Assembly: GCA_964583615.1 (NCBI GenBank)
Contig: CAZOWM010000006.1
Span: 1 to 64,000 of the forward strand
Length of the DNA: 64,000 bases
Direction of reading: 5' to 3'
Origin: CAZOWM01 sp964583615
GTDB lineage: Bacteria; Spirochaetota; B62-G9; DRHN01
Below are positions 44,432 through 53,034 of this stretch, piece after piece. Position 1 is the stretch's first letter, and every line of letters starts with the position of its first letter. Both the position numbers and the translations under genes were made by a program. The notes beneath the pieces were generated by a model that was not told the origin of the DNA, did not search any database, and was given only the letters and a program-made list of their open reading frames with translations.

Positions 44432-47050
44432 CTAATCATTTCCCTCGAATCTCAGTGTATAGGGTGTCACAACCGGATCGTTGTAGTTGATCGCAATTTC
44501 CAGCCACTTGCTCCCCTCGCTCTGCGGACTGAATGTAACAGAAAACGTCGTGCTCCAGCCCGGAAATATGTAGGTGTTCAGGTCCGTTGAGTTCAAATCG
44601 AGATCGAAATCCGACACATTCCCTCCTGTGATCACAATGCTCGGGATAAGAAGGTCGTCCGGACCGTTGTTCCATATGGTGAACACCGCAGGAGTACTGC
44701 TCGAGCCGACCGGCACTTCTTCGAAATCGTCGTATTTAGAGCCGTCAGGATATAAGGTTGCGCCTACCCAAACCTCTATGTCGACGACCGGCGGGAGCCC
44801 TACCATTCCCTCCACCCTGAAGGTGTACAGATCTTCATCAGGGTCGTTGCTGATGATCGTGATTTCGGCCCACTTGTCGCCCGGATAGGTGGGCGAAAAG
44901 GATATATCGAACGTGCTGGAGCTGCCCGGACCGATGGGAGGGATGGAATAGTCGATGAGAAACTGGTCCGTGTCACCGTCGGTGACCAGAATACCGCTGA
45001 TGATGAGAGACGCGGTTCCGCTGTTTTCGATGGTGAAGGTGTCAGTCTTTGTATCTCCCTCCTGCACATGCCCGAAGAAGTGGATACCGGAACCGTTTGG
45101 AAGATCGATGAAATCCTGCCGCACATGGATATCGGAAACCGGTGTTTCACCCTCACCTGTAACGGTAAAGAGGTATGGATTATTCCACGGGTCATTGCTG
45201 TCAACTGAAGACGTTACCGATTTTACTCCCGAACCGGCAGGGGTGAAGGAGATGCTGAAAGAGGTGTTTCCACCCGCAGGAACGACCGTGTCTGTTGATG
45301 ATTCGTCGAGTATGAAGTCCGATGTATCTCCGGAAGATAAGGAAATGCTTCCAATGAGAAGATCGGAGTCCCCGTTGTTTTGGATTGTGAAAACCACGGG
45401 TGAGCTGCTCTCACCCTCGAGTACAGTTCCGAAGTCGTGGGCATCGGGTGCCCCGTTTGAAATGGGAATTCCTCCTTTTGTGATTCTCATTTCAGGGAGC
45501 GCCGTCTCACCCTCAACAACGAAGGAGAAGATGTTGTCGTCTGGATCAGAGTTTACTATGGTAATCTCGGCAGCGCACGGGTCCATACTGTCCGGAGAAA
45601 ATATGACGGAAAATGTGTCAGTGCCTCCGGAAGGTATCGAGCACGGAAGTGATGGGGCGTTTTGTATGGAGAAATTCGTTGACGATGAAGTTATGCTTGT
45701 GACAGTGAGGTTCGCAGCGCCGCTATTTTCCACTGTGAAGACCTGATGCGGGCTCGAATCTCCGATTTCTACAGGTCCGAAATCGTATCCAAGGCTTCCC
45801 GGGGTTATCACCGAACCGCCTCTTCTCACTGTTATGTCCGGTACTGGAATCGGAGAGGCGTAGCCGACCACGGTGAACAGGTACTCGAATGTGTCGGGAT
45901 CATTGCTTGCGACCGTGATGTCCGATGATTTGAATCCGTCAGGGACTGAGGGCCCGAATGTGAGAGTAAACGAGCTGGTCTGCGTATCACCAGGAGGAAG
46001 GCTGAACAGAGTTGCGCTCGTGTCCACAGTGAATTGCGCGGGATCGGTGCTTGTGATGTTTGAAATATGTAGGACATCGGTGCCCCTGTTTCCGAGAGTG
46101 ACCGTAACCGGGGTGCTCATGTCACCGACCATGACGGTCCCAAAGTCGAAGCCCACAGTGTCGTGTACGACTTCGTCAGCGCCGATCACCACATACAGAT
46201 CCGGAACTTTCGGTTCTCCTTGCCCTGTGAGGGAAAATGAGTACGGATTTTCGTCTGTATCGTTGTTTTCGATGACCACTGTTGCCGTTCTCTGGCCCGA
46301 CTCTGAGGGAGAAAAGTGTATGGAAAAGCCTGTGACTTCCCCCGGAAGGAGAGTGTAACTGGTGGTTGAGTCATCGAGAAAATAATCAGACTGAGTGCCC
46401 GAATCGATGGAGATGCTGTTGATGAGCAGTGTATCGGTTCCGGTGTTTTCTATACTGAAGTTTGAAGGCTCACTCGAGTCGCCGATCAGCACTGTGCCGA
46501 AATCGTTTCCCATGGATCCGTTCGGCACTTCGGTTCCGTCTTTTTCCAGAGCAATGTCGGCCACCGGTATCTGCGAGCCATACCCTTCGATAGTAAACGT
46601 ATAGGATGATTCGTCAGGATCATTGCTTTTCACGGCAACAGTTGCAGATGCATACCCCTCAGAGGAAGGCTGAAATCGGATCGAAAAGTTCATACTGCCC
46701 TGAGCAGAAATAACGGAACCAGGGGCGGAGAAGATTACGGTGAACTGGCCGCCATTCACAGAGGAGAGGGAGATATTCTCCACTGTGAGCGGGTTGAGGC
46801 CCGTGTTTTCGATGGTGAACGTGGCGGTGTTGTGCGTTTCGACCTGGAGCGTTCCGAAATCGTACACGCCTGATGCGTCCGGGATGTCAATATTTTCGCC
46901 GATTTTTATGTTGATATCAGGGAGGTGTGCGTCCTGGATTACTCCCATGAAGTCGACCCGTGAGCTGCACCCGAACTCCAGGAGCAAAAATGGGATACCG
47001 AACGAAACTGCGAGAAAAACCTTCCATACTTTTTCACACATAAATGACAT
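44432..47050 (-). CDS. Lipoprotein with seven choice-of-anchor-D (HYDIN-like) repeats
   Basis: 872 residues. A signal peptide ends in FGCSS, a lipobox with Cys at about residue 28, so it should be lipid-anchored. Seven repeats of about 115-120 residues follow, each running from an (I/V)xxDI start through a DFGTV-type motif and a FTIENTG-type motif to a SNDPDE and (L/F)TxxGxG end. These are immunoglobulin-like choice-of-anchor-D units. The copies are diverged, so the array is old. The ATG has a poor ribosome site, and another in-frame ATG lies nine bases further on. It pairs with the LRR gene as a surface-protein operon. Confidence 0.85.
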   Translation of the reverse strand: MSFMCEKVWKVFLAVSFGIPFLLLEFGCSSRVDFMGVIQDAHLPDINIKIGENIDIPDASGVYDFGTLQVETHNTATFTIENTGLNPLTVENISLSSVNGGQFTVIFSAPGSVISAQGSMNFSIRFQPSSEGYASATVAVKSNDPDESSYTFTIEGYGSQIPVADIALEKDGTEVPNGSMGNDFGTVLIGDSSEPSNFSIENTGTDTLLINSISIDSGTQSDYFLDDSTTSYTLLPGEVTGFSIHFSPSESGQRTATVVIENNDTDENPYSFSLTGQGEPKVPDLYVVIGADEVVHDTVGFDFGTVMVGDMSTPVTVTLGNRGTDVLHISNITSTDPAQFTVDTSATLFSLPPGDTQTSSFTLTFGPSVPDGFKSSDITVASNDPDTFEYLFTVVGYASPIPVPDITVRRGGSVITPGSLGYDFGPVEIGDSSPHQVFTVENSGAANLTVTSITSSSTNFSIQNAPSLPCSIPSGGTDTFSVIFSPDSMDPCAAEITIVNSDPDDNIFSFVVEGETALPEMRITKGGIPISNGAPDAHDFGTVLEGESSSPVVFTIQNNGDSDLLIGSISLSSGDTSDFILDESSTDTVVPAGGNTSFSISFTPAGSGVKSVTSSVDSNDPWNNPYLFTVTGEGETPVSDIHVRQDFIDLPNGSGIHFFGHVQEGDTKTDTFTIENSGTASLIISGILVTDGDTDQFLIDYSIPPIGPGSSSTFDISFSPTYPGDKWAEITIISNDPDEDLYTFRVEGMVGLPPVVDIEVWVGATLYPDGSKYDDFEEVPVGSSSTPAVFTIWNNGPDDLLIPSIVITGGNVSDFDLDLNSTDLNTYIFPGWSTTFSVTFSPQSEGSKWLEIAINYNDPVVTPYTLRFEGND

Positions 47051-47421
47051 CCATTACAAACGGGGTATGGATGTGAAACTAGCTGATCATGAACTTCTCT
47101 CCACCGTTTTGTCTGTATTGTATACTTTTGTATAATTTTTGCACCAAGGAGGAACCTCACACTTTCTGTATGACTACAAAAGCATATCCAAATATAGCAC
47201 TATTTTATCAATTTTCAGGAAATAAGTATAATTTAATGCACTTTATTTATAAATTTAATGTTGAAAATAGTCTAAAAATTAATTCACTCTAATATTATTT
47301 AATATTTTTTATACTAATTTATCCAATTATTGTAATTGGATGTACTCAGCGTTACCAAAATATTCACCGATCTGTAATGAAAAAGCTTCGCTCGACAGAG
47401 GCGTGCCGTGCACGGAAAGTA
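47051..47421. other. AT-rich gap between divergent units
   Basis: No gene is supported here. The left part must carry the promoter of the minus-strand surface-protein operon, but I cannot choose one among several AT-rich hexamers. The right part leads to the kinase promoter at 47422. Confidence 0.5.
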
Positions 47422-47450
47422 TTTACAATGCTGCAATACTGATGTAGGAT
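47422..47450 (+). promoter_or_regulatory. Promoter of FGGY kinase / lyxose-isomerase-like operon
   Basis: TTTACA (47422-47427), 17-base spacer, TAGGAT (47445-47450). The predicted start of transcription is about 47457, exactly where the following hairpin begins. Confidence 0.55.
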
Positions 47451-47456
47451 TTACCT

Positions 47457-47482
47457 ACCTGCACAACAGATGCAGGTTTTTT
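47457..47482 (+). terminator. Hairpin with T run in the kinase 5' leader
   Basis: ACCTGCA (47457-47463), 7-base loop, TGCAGGT (47471-47477), then six T ending at 47482. It has terminator form yet lies between the promoter and the ATG at 47511, with no upstream plus-strand gene to terminate. It is either an attenuator or a 5'-end stabilising stem. Confidence 0.65.
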
Positions 47483-47510
47483 CGCAAAGAAGCATTTTCG
47501 GGTCGGTTCC

Positions 47511-48995
47511 ATGGAATCGTATATCATCGCTGTAGATCTCGGTACTACGAATATCAAGACAGGAATCTTCGACTCTTCAATGACTGAGGTGAGTGTGCGC
47601 TCTGTGGCAGTGAGCTACACAGCTGAGAACAGGTTTGTCGAGTTTGATGCAGAGGCGTACTGGAACTGCTGCAAGGACGCAGTGAGGAGTGCTCTTCGAG
47701 AATCGGAAATCCTGAGCGGGGAGGTATGCGGCATCTCGCTCACCGGGCAGGCTGAGTCGCTCGTTCTTCTTGACAGAAAAAACAGGGTGTTGAGAAGAGG
47801 CATTTCCTGGATGGATGGCCGCTCGATTGAGGAATGCGCATACCTGAAGGAAAGGTTCGACATCAAAGCAGGGTATGAAATAACGGGTCAGCCCGATATA
47901 ATCCCCACCTGGCCGGTGACAAAGATACTCTGGCTGAAGACCCATGAGGCAGACGTATTCGAGAAGGCGGGAACGTACATGCTCATAAAAGATTACATCC
48001 TCTACAGGCTGACAGGAAAGATGCTTGCAGAATACACGGTGTATAACTTCACCTACTATCTGGATATTCACAGAAAATGCTACTGGGAGGACATGCTTGA
48101 TTTCGTCGGTGTGAAAAATAGCCAGCTGCCCGAACTTGTCGAACCGGGGAGTTGCGCGGGGACGATACGCGGCGAGGTTGCCGCGGACCTCGGTCTGAAA
48201 CCTCACGTCACCGTAAACACAGGGGCGCTCGATCACTTTGCAGGAATGATAGGAACCGGTAACGTACGTGAGGGCGTCGTAACCGAAACCACAGGCACCG
48301 TGCTTGCAATTGCCACCCTTGTGAAGAAACCGGTAATCAGCGAGTATAAGATTCCCTGCCACTACGGGGCACTGAGAAATAAATACGTGCTGCTTCCTGT
48401 GTGTGAAAGCGGAGGGATCAGCATGGAGTGGTTTAAAAAGGAGTTCTGTGCGGACATCACATACGGCGAGCTGAACAGAGAAATCGAAAAGTCGATGGGC
48501 CGGTGCAGTGAGATAATTTTTTTGCCCTACCTTACCGGGACGAACTCTCCAGAGTACGATGTGCACGCGCGTGGCGTGTTTTACGGATTGCGGGTTCAGC
48601 ACACGAGAGCAGACCTCGCGCGCGCAGTCATGGAGGGCGTGGCCTACCTCCTGAAAAAAAATCTGGAGCTCCTCGAACACATGGGCGTGCGTGCAGACCG
48701 GCTCATATCGGCGGGAGGGGGCTCGAAGTCGTCGGTATGGAACCAGATAAAGGCTGACATTACGGAAAAGCGGATACAGATACCGGGTTCCGAGGAGGCG
48801 GCCTCCCTCGGCGCAGCGATGCTCGCGGCAGTGGAGCACGGATTCTATGCCTCAGTCGAGGATGCTGTGGATGCGCACGTGAAGATAAAAAAGACATATG
48901 AGCCGTGTAAAAAGAGAGTGTACAGGGCAGGGTACAGGATGTTTCTCGATATCTACCGGAGGCTCGTGCCTGTGTTTCGAGGAACGAAATTGTAA
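47511..48995 (+). CDS. FGGY-family carbohydrate kinase (xylulokinase-like)
   Basis: 494 residues. The N-terminal ATP loop is VDLGTTNIKTGIFD, ISLTGQAESLVLLD resembles the xylulokinase substrate-side GQMHG region, and ETTGTVLAIA and AGGGSKSSVWNQIKADI form the C-terminal ATP site. It is clearly distinct from the glpK at 1137. The lyxose-isomerase-like cupin immediately downstream suggests the substrate is D-xylulose or a related ketose. No SD is obvious before the ATG. Co-transcription with the next two genes is likely from the tiny gaps. Confidence 0.88.
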   Translation: MESYIIAVDLGTTNIKTGIFDSSMTEVSVRSVAVSYTAENRFVEFDAEAYWNCCKDAVRSALRESEILSGEVCGISLTGQAESLVLLDRKNRVLRRGISWMDGRSIEECAYLKERFDIKAGYEITGQPDIIPTWPVTKILWLKTHEADVFEKAGTYMLIKDYILYRLTGKMLAEYTVYNFTYYLDIHRKCYWEDMLDFVGVKNSQLPELVEPGSCAGTIRGEVAADLGLKPHVTVNTGALDHFAGMIGTGNVREGVVTETTGTVLAIATLVKKPVISEYKIPCHYGALRNKYVLLPVCESGGISMEWFKKEFCADITYGELNREIEKSMGRCSEIIFLPYLTGTNSPEYDVHARGVFYGLRVQHTRADLARAVMEGVAYLLKKNLELLEHMGVRADRLISAGGGSKSSVWNQIKADITEKRIQIPGSEEAASLGAAMLAAVEHGFYASVEDAVDAHVKIKKTYEPCKKRVYRAGYRMFLDIYRRLVPVFRGTKL

Positions 48996-49012
48996 CAAAG
49001 GAGGACCAAGAC

Positions 49013-49489
49013 GTGGCAAATGCTGATCTGGAACTTGTGGGTTCGGAGAAAAACAAAGCGCTTGAGATTTGCAGGAAAAGTTTTGACGAATGGGGTTTGT
49101 CCATACCCGATGTGCCGTCGTGCCTGTTTCACTTCGGGCTGCACGATTTTTACAGCATAGGCGAGATAGAGTTCGACATCAACAACAACATCGAAGAAGG
49201 GTACTGCGGTAAGTTCATATTCATCATGAAAGGGCAGACCTGCCCCATGCACTTTCACAGAATCAAGCATGAGACATTTTACCTGGTTAAAGGCGAAGTC
49301 GAAATGGAAACCGAGGACGAAAAAGTGGTGATGAGGCAGGGAGATATCAAGATCATGCCGCAGAACACGAAACATCGATTCACCGGTCTACGGCACAGCC
49401 TCATTCTCGAGTGCTCGAAACCTGACATCATGAGTGACAGCATCTTTGATGACCCGAGGATCGCACGGGTAATCGAGAAATATTCGTGA
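49013..49489 (+). CDS. Cupin, D-lyxose ketol-isomerase-like
   Basis: 158-residue cupin. GLHDFYSIGEIEFDINNN and GQTCPMHFHRIKHETFYLVKGEVEM follow the layout of D-lyxose isomerases. The expected Mn-binding set is His80, His82, Glu87 and His121. Such enzymes convert D-lyxose to D-xylulose or D-mannose to D-fructose. AAGGAGG precedes the GTG start. The kinase 17 bases upstream would phosphorylate the ketose produced. The substrate is inferred, not proven. Confidence 0.8.
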   Translation: MANADLELVGSEKNKALEICRKSFDEWGLSIPDVPSCLFHFGLHDFYSIGEIEFDINNNIEEGYCGKFIFIMKGQTCPMHFHRIKHETFYLVKGEVEMETEDEKVVMRQGDIKIMPQNTKHRFTGLRHSLILECSKPDIMSDSIFDDPRIARVIEKYS

Positions 49490-49498
49490 GGGTCTTTT

Positions 49499-52180
49499 AT
49501 GTGGCATGCAAAACCCCCAGAAGCTGCGGCAAAAGAGCTGAACGTGGATGTAAGCTCCGGACTCTCAGAATCTGAAGCGCAGGTCCGTATGCAGAAATAC
49601 GGGCCCAACAGGCTTTCGGAGAGGAAAAAAAAGACCGCGCTGCAGCTTTTTTTCAGCCAGCTTAAAAGTCCTCTCATCTATATCCTCATGGCAGCGGCAC
49701 TCATTGCGGCGCTGCTTGGAGAGACAACCGATACCATTATCATCGCCTGTGTTATCCTTCTCAACGCGCTTATCGGCGTGATACAGGAATCGAAAGCTGA
49801 GAAGGCGCTCGAGGCCCTGAAGAAGCTTTCCACTCCCAATGCAGTGGTGATAAGGGAAGGGAAGCAGAGTGCGGTGTCCACAGAAGAGCTCGTGCCCGGT
49901 GACATCGTCATCCTCGAGACAGGGCGGATTGTGCCCTGTGATTTGCGGCTTGTTGAGTCGGTAAACCTGAAAATCGAAGAGTCCGCGCTGACCGGTGAAT
50001 CGGTTCCCGTGGAAAAGGACGCTACGCGCCTGCTTGCGGAAACACAGACAGTACTCGGTGACAGGGTAAACATGGCCTTCTCATCGACCATCGTCACGTA
50101 CGGCCGTGGAAGGGGAATCGCCGTCGGAACTGGTATGCGCACGGAGATCGGAAGAATTGCAGAGATGATTGAAGAAGAAAAAGAAGAACAGACACCCCTG
50201 CAGAGAAAGCTTGCGGTATTCGGAAAGCGGCTGGGAGTGATCATCCTCGCTCTATGCGCCGTCATGTTCTTCATTTCCCTGCTGCGCCCGCTTTTTTCTT
50301 CAGGGAGTATTGAAAGCGCCCGGCTTGTGGAGTTTTTTCTCACCGCGGTCAGCCTGGCAGTTGCCGCCATTCCGGAGGGGCTTCCCGCAATGGTGACCAT
50401 TGTTCTGGCCCTGGGGGTACAGAAGATGGTCAGAAAAAATGCGATAATTCGAAAGCTTCCTGCAGTGGAAACCCTTGGGTCGGTAAACGTCATCTGCACA
50501 GACAAAACAGGCACACTGACGCAAAACAGGATGACGGTCCTCAGGTTTTTTGCCGACGGTGCGGCAGGGGACGTATCCACACTTGACACAAAAAACAGTG
50601 TTCACCGGCTGCTTCTTGAAAACCTCGTACTCTGCAACGATGCGACGTACATGGATGGCACGCAGACGGGCGACCCGACGGAGATCGCACTGCTCGAGGC
50701 GGGCCGCACCCGCGGGATCACGAACGAGGAGACCGAAAGAGCACATCCGAGAGTCATGGAGATCCCATTTGACAGTCAGAGAAAACTCATGTCCACGATG
50801 CATGCCTACGGAAGTGAATATCGTCTCATGACAAAAGGTGCGCTCGACACACTTCTGGGACTCTGCACCTCTGTACATGAAAACGGGCGCGTCGTAACGC
50901 TCACGGATGAGAAAAAGAAGGTCATCACTGCGCGGGCGGACGACATGTCGAAACAGGCGCTCCGTGTTCTTGGCGCGGCGTGCAAGAAAATCGGGCAAAA
51001 AAACCCGCCACCAGAAGGCCTGGAGCAGGATCTCGAGTTTGTCGGGTTCGTTGGAATGATGGACCCGCCGAGGCTCGAGGTAAAAGACTCCATTGCACGC
51101 TGCAGGCGGGCAGGCATTAAAACGGTGATGATCACCGGGGATCACAGAAACACGGCATGTGCAATTGCAAAAGAATTGGGAATCGCGACGGACCCCTCGG
51201 AGGCGATCACCGGAAAGGAGCTCAATATGCTCTCAGACGAAGATCTGAAAACAAGAGTGCGAACGCTTCGGGTATTCGCACGGGTTTCACCCGAGCACAA
51301 GGTTCGCATCATAAAGGCGTTGAAGGCTGGGGGGAGCATCGTTTCGATGACAGGAGACGGGGTAAACGACGCGCCCTCCCTCCAGGCCGCGGACATCGGA
51401 GTCGCGATGGGGATCACAGGGACCGACGTGGCGAAGGGCGCATCAGACATGGTGCTCACAGACGACAACTTCACCACGATCGTGTCCGCCATAGAGAAAG
51501 GGCGGAACATCTACAACAACATCAAAAAGTCGATACTGTTCCTTCTTTCCTGCAATGCAGGGGAGATCATCTGCATCTTTTTTTCCATTCTTATCGGATG
51601 GCCGGTACTGCTCATCCCCATTCATATTCTCTGGGTGAACCTCATTACAGATACGCTGCCCGCCCTTTCACTCGGTATGGACCCTGACGATCCTGATGTG
51701 CTGAAGCTGCACCCGAGGGACCCCGACGAGACGCTCTTTGCAGGGGGAGGGTCGGTAAGCGTGGTAGGAAACGGAATACTCATTGCGGCCCTCACTCTGA
51801 CTGCATTTCGTGTGGGCCTTGGCACTGATCAGGCCTCACTGGTTCACGCGCGGACCATGGCTTTTGCGGTGCTGAGCCTCTCTCAGCTCATTCACGCATT
51901 CAACATGCGCCACCAGACGAAATCGATTGCACAAACGGGGTTTTTGAGCAATCCTGCCCTCATCGGTGCGTGCGTGTTCGGGGCTGCGCTCCAGGTCATG
52001 GTGATAAGTGTGCCGGCGATGGCACGCGTGTTCAAAGTGAAGAGCCTGCACGGAAGCGAATGGGCTCTTGTGTGGGGTCTTGCGCTTTTCCCCCTGGTGT
52101 GCAATGAAGCGGTAAAGGCAGTGCGGAGAAAGAGGATGCGCATGCACGCGGTAACGGGGGAAAAAAATTTGCATGAATGA
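49499..52180 (+). CDS. Ca2+-type P-type ATPase (PacL/PMR1-like)
   Basis: 893 residues. An N-terminal cation-ATPase domain (WHAKPPEAAAKELN), actuator motif LTGESVPVEKD, phosphorylation site DKTGTLT with Asp335, KGALD, and the hinge TGDGVNDAP are all present, followed by six C-terminal membrane helices. PEGLPAMVTIVLALG is membrane segment 4 of the Ca2+/Mn2+ P2A group, and CNAGEI resembles helix 5. It exports Ca2+ or Mn2+ from the cytoplasm. It begins nine bases after the isomerase-like gene, with which it has no known functional link. Confidence 0.92.
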   Translation: MWHAKPPEAAAKELNVDVSSGLSESEAQVRMQKYGPNRLSERKKKTALQLFFSQLKSPLIYILMAAALIAALLGETTDTIIIACVILLNALIGVIQESKAEKALEALKKLSTPNAVVIREGKQSAVSTEELVPGDIVILETGRIVPCDLRLVESVNLKIEESALTGESVPVEKDATRLLAETQTVLGDRVNMAFSSTIVTYGRGRGIAVGTGMRTEIGRIAEMIEEEKEEQTPLQRKLAVFGKRLGVIILALCAVMFFISLLRPLFSSGSIESARLVEFFLTAVSLAVAAIPEGLPAMVTIVLALGVQKMVRKNAIIRKLPAVETLGSVNVICTDKTGTLTQNRMTVLRFFADGAAGDVSTLDTKNSVHRLLLENLVLCNDATYMDGTQTGDPTEIALLEAGRTRGITNEETERAHPRVMEIPFDSQRKLMSTMHAYGSEYRLMTKGALDTLLGLCTSVHENGRVVTLTDEKKKVITARADDMSKQALRVLGAACKKIGQKNPPPEGLEQDLEFVGFVGMMDPPRLEVKDSIARCRRAGIKTVMITGDHRNTACAIAKELGIATDPSEAITGKELNMLSDEDLKTRVRTLRVFARVSPEHKVRIIKALKAGGSIVSMTGDGVNDAPSLQAADIGVAMGITGTDVAKGASDMVLTDDNFTTIVSAIEKGRNIYNNIKKSILFLLSCNAGEIICIFFSILIGWPVLLIPIHILWVNLITDTLPALSLGMDPDDPDVLKLHPRDPDETLFAGGGSVSVVGNGILIAALTLTAFRVGLGTDQASLVHARTMAFAVLSLSQLIHAFNMRHQTKSIAQTGFLSNPALIGACVFGAALQVMVISVPAMARVFKVKSLHGSEWALVWGLALFPLVCNEAVKAVRRKRMRMHAVTGEKNLHE

Positions 52181-52339
52181 CGTACATGCGTGTGTATAAA
52201 TACATCTTTTGACAACCGAAAAGATAAATGACACTGTACCGCCGAATGACGAGAGGAGTTATCTGTGAGGTTTTTTAAAAAACCCCCTCGAACACATGAT
52301 GCGTCCGTGCATTGCAAGGTTGGACATAGTGTGGAGTAA
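52181..52339. other. Non-coding gap with AT palindrome
   Basis: It contains a 16-base palindrome (GGTTTTTTAAAAAACC, 52269-52284) but no gene. Confidence 0.4.
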
Positions 52340-52522
52340 GGATTTCACAATCTGGTCTTTGTTCGTGCAGGTTACACATTCCTGACAGCTTACAGGAGTT
52401 TTTCAGCAGGTATCGGCGCACGAGTCCCTGTTGGCTTTACAGATTTTTCCGTGAATTATGCTTTCCAGCCTATTCCAAACTACGGTTTTATACATAGCTT
52501 CGGCATCTCGGCGTATTTTTAA
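52340..52522 (+). pseudogene. C-terminal remnant of an outer-membrane beta-barrel protein
   Basis: An open frame after a stop reads LVFVRAGYTFL, then SAGIGARVPVGFTDFSVNYA, then IHSFGISAYF and TAA. Alternating aromatic strands, a Gly-rich turn and a terminal Tyr-Phe are the hallmarks of the last strands of a barrel of the PorV/UPF0164 type. There is no start codon or upstream body. It lies on the plus strand in what would otherwise be a 490-bp gap. A minus-strand frame over the same bases is not supported. Confidence 0.65.
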
Positions 52523-52588
52523 TGCAAAAACAATAAGGCTGTGTATTTCGGTTTTTTCAAGTCTTAACTCCCAGCTGCTGCAAAATTC

Positions 52589-52617
52589 TTGACAATTCCT
52601 CGGAGAAACAGTAGGCT
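52589..52617 (+). promoter_or_regulatory. Possible promoter of csp copy 3
   Basis: TTGACA (52589-52594), 17-base spacer, TAGGCT (52612-52617). The -10 is poor, but it resembles the TAGGAT at 41284 and 47445. Confidence 0.4.
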
Positions 52618-52670
52618 TAATTGTCTTCTTTGCGAAGATACACATATTCCGTTTGGAGGATGAACAGGGA

Positions 52671-52871
52671 ATGCCAGTAGGAAGAGTAAAATGGTTTAAT
52701 GAGCAGAAAGGGTACGGTTTTATCAGCAGGGATGATGGCGAAGATGTTTTCGTGCACTTCTCGGAAATCGTGGCTGATGGGTTTAAAACATTGAGCGAGA
52801 ATCAGGAGGTTTCCTTTGAAGTAAAGGAGGGCCCGAGAGGTTTGCAGGCTACCAATGTGAAGGCTCTTTAA
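52671..52871 (+). CDS. csp: Cold-shock-domain protein (copy 3)
   Basis: 66 residues beginning MPVGRVKWFNEQKGYGF, with both RNA-binding motifs (KGYGFIS, VFVHFSEI). It is similar to copies 1 and 2 in protein but clearly diverged in DNA. The start at 52671 follows GGAGGA at ten bases; a TTG 18 bases earlier overlaps that ribosome site and was rejected. Confidence 0.95.
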   Translation: MPVGRVKWFNEQKGYGFISRDDGEDVFVHFSEIVADGFKTLSENQEVSFEVKEGPRGLQATNVKAL

Positions 52872-53034
52872 TTCTTGATTGCGGCGCATAAAATTATCGG
52901 CGTATTAATTCTAGTACCACAGTTCATGATTCCATATAATTTCTATACTTATCTAATGATTCTAAAAAAAGCTCCATTACGAAAGAGTGTGTAAAAACAT
53001 GCGTACTGCACGCAAAAAATAAAGAAGGCAGGGA

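Noticed and set aside
47577..48839. 420-codon open frame on the minus strand opposite the FGGY kinase
   Set aside because: It is the antisense shadow of a strongly conserved kinase gene. Its translation has no recognisable domain and it has no ribosome site.
52269..52284. GGTTTTTTAAAAAACC palindrome as terminator for the P-type ATPase
   Set aside because: The stem is almost entirely A-T with no loop, which is a poor terminator. Left as an uninterpreted palindrome.
52403..52645. 80-codon minus-strand frame upstream of csp copy 3
   Set aside because: It overlaps the csp promoter region and the plus-strand barrel remnant, which explains the sequence better. No recognisable domain.
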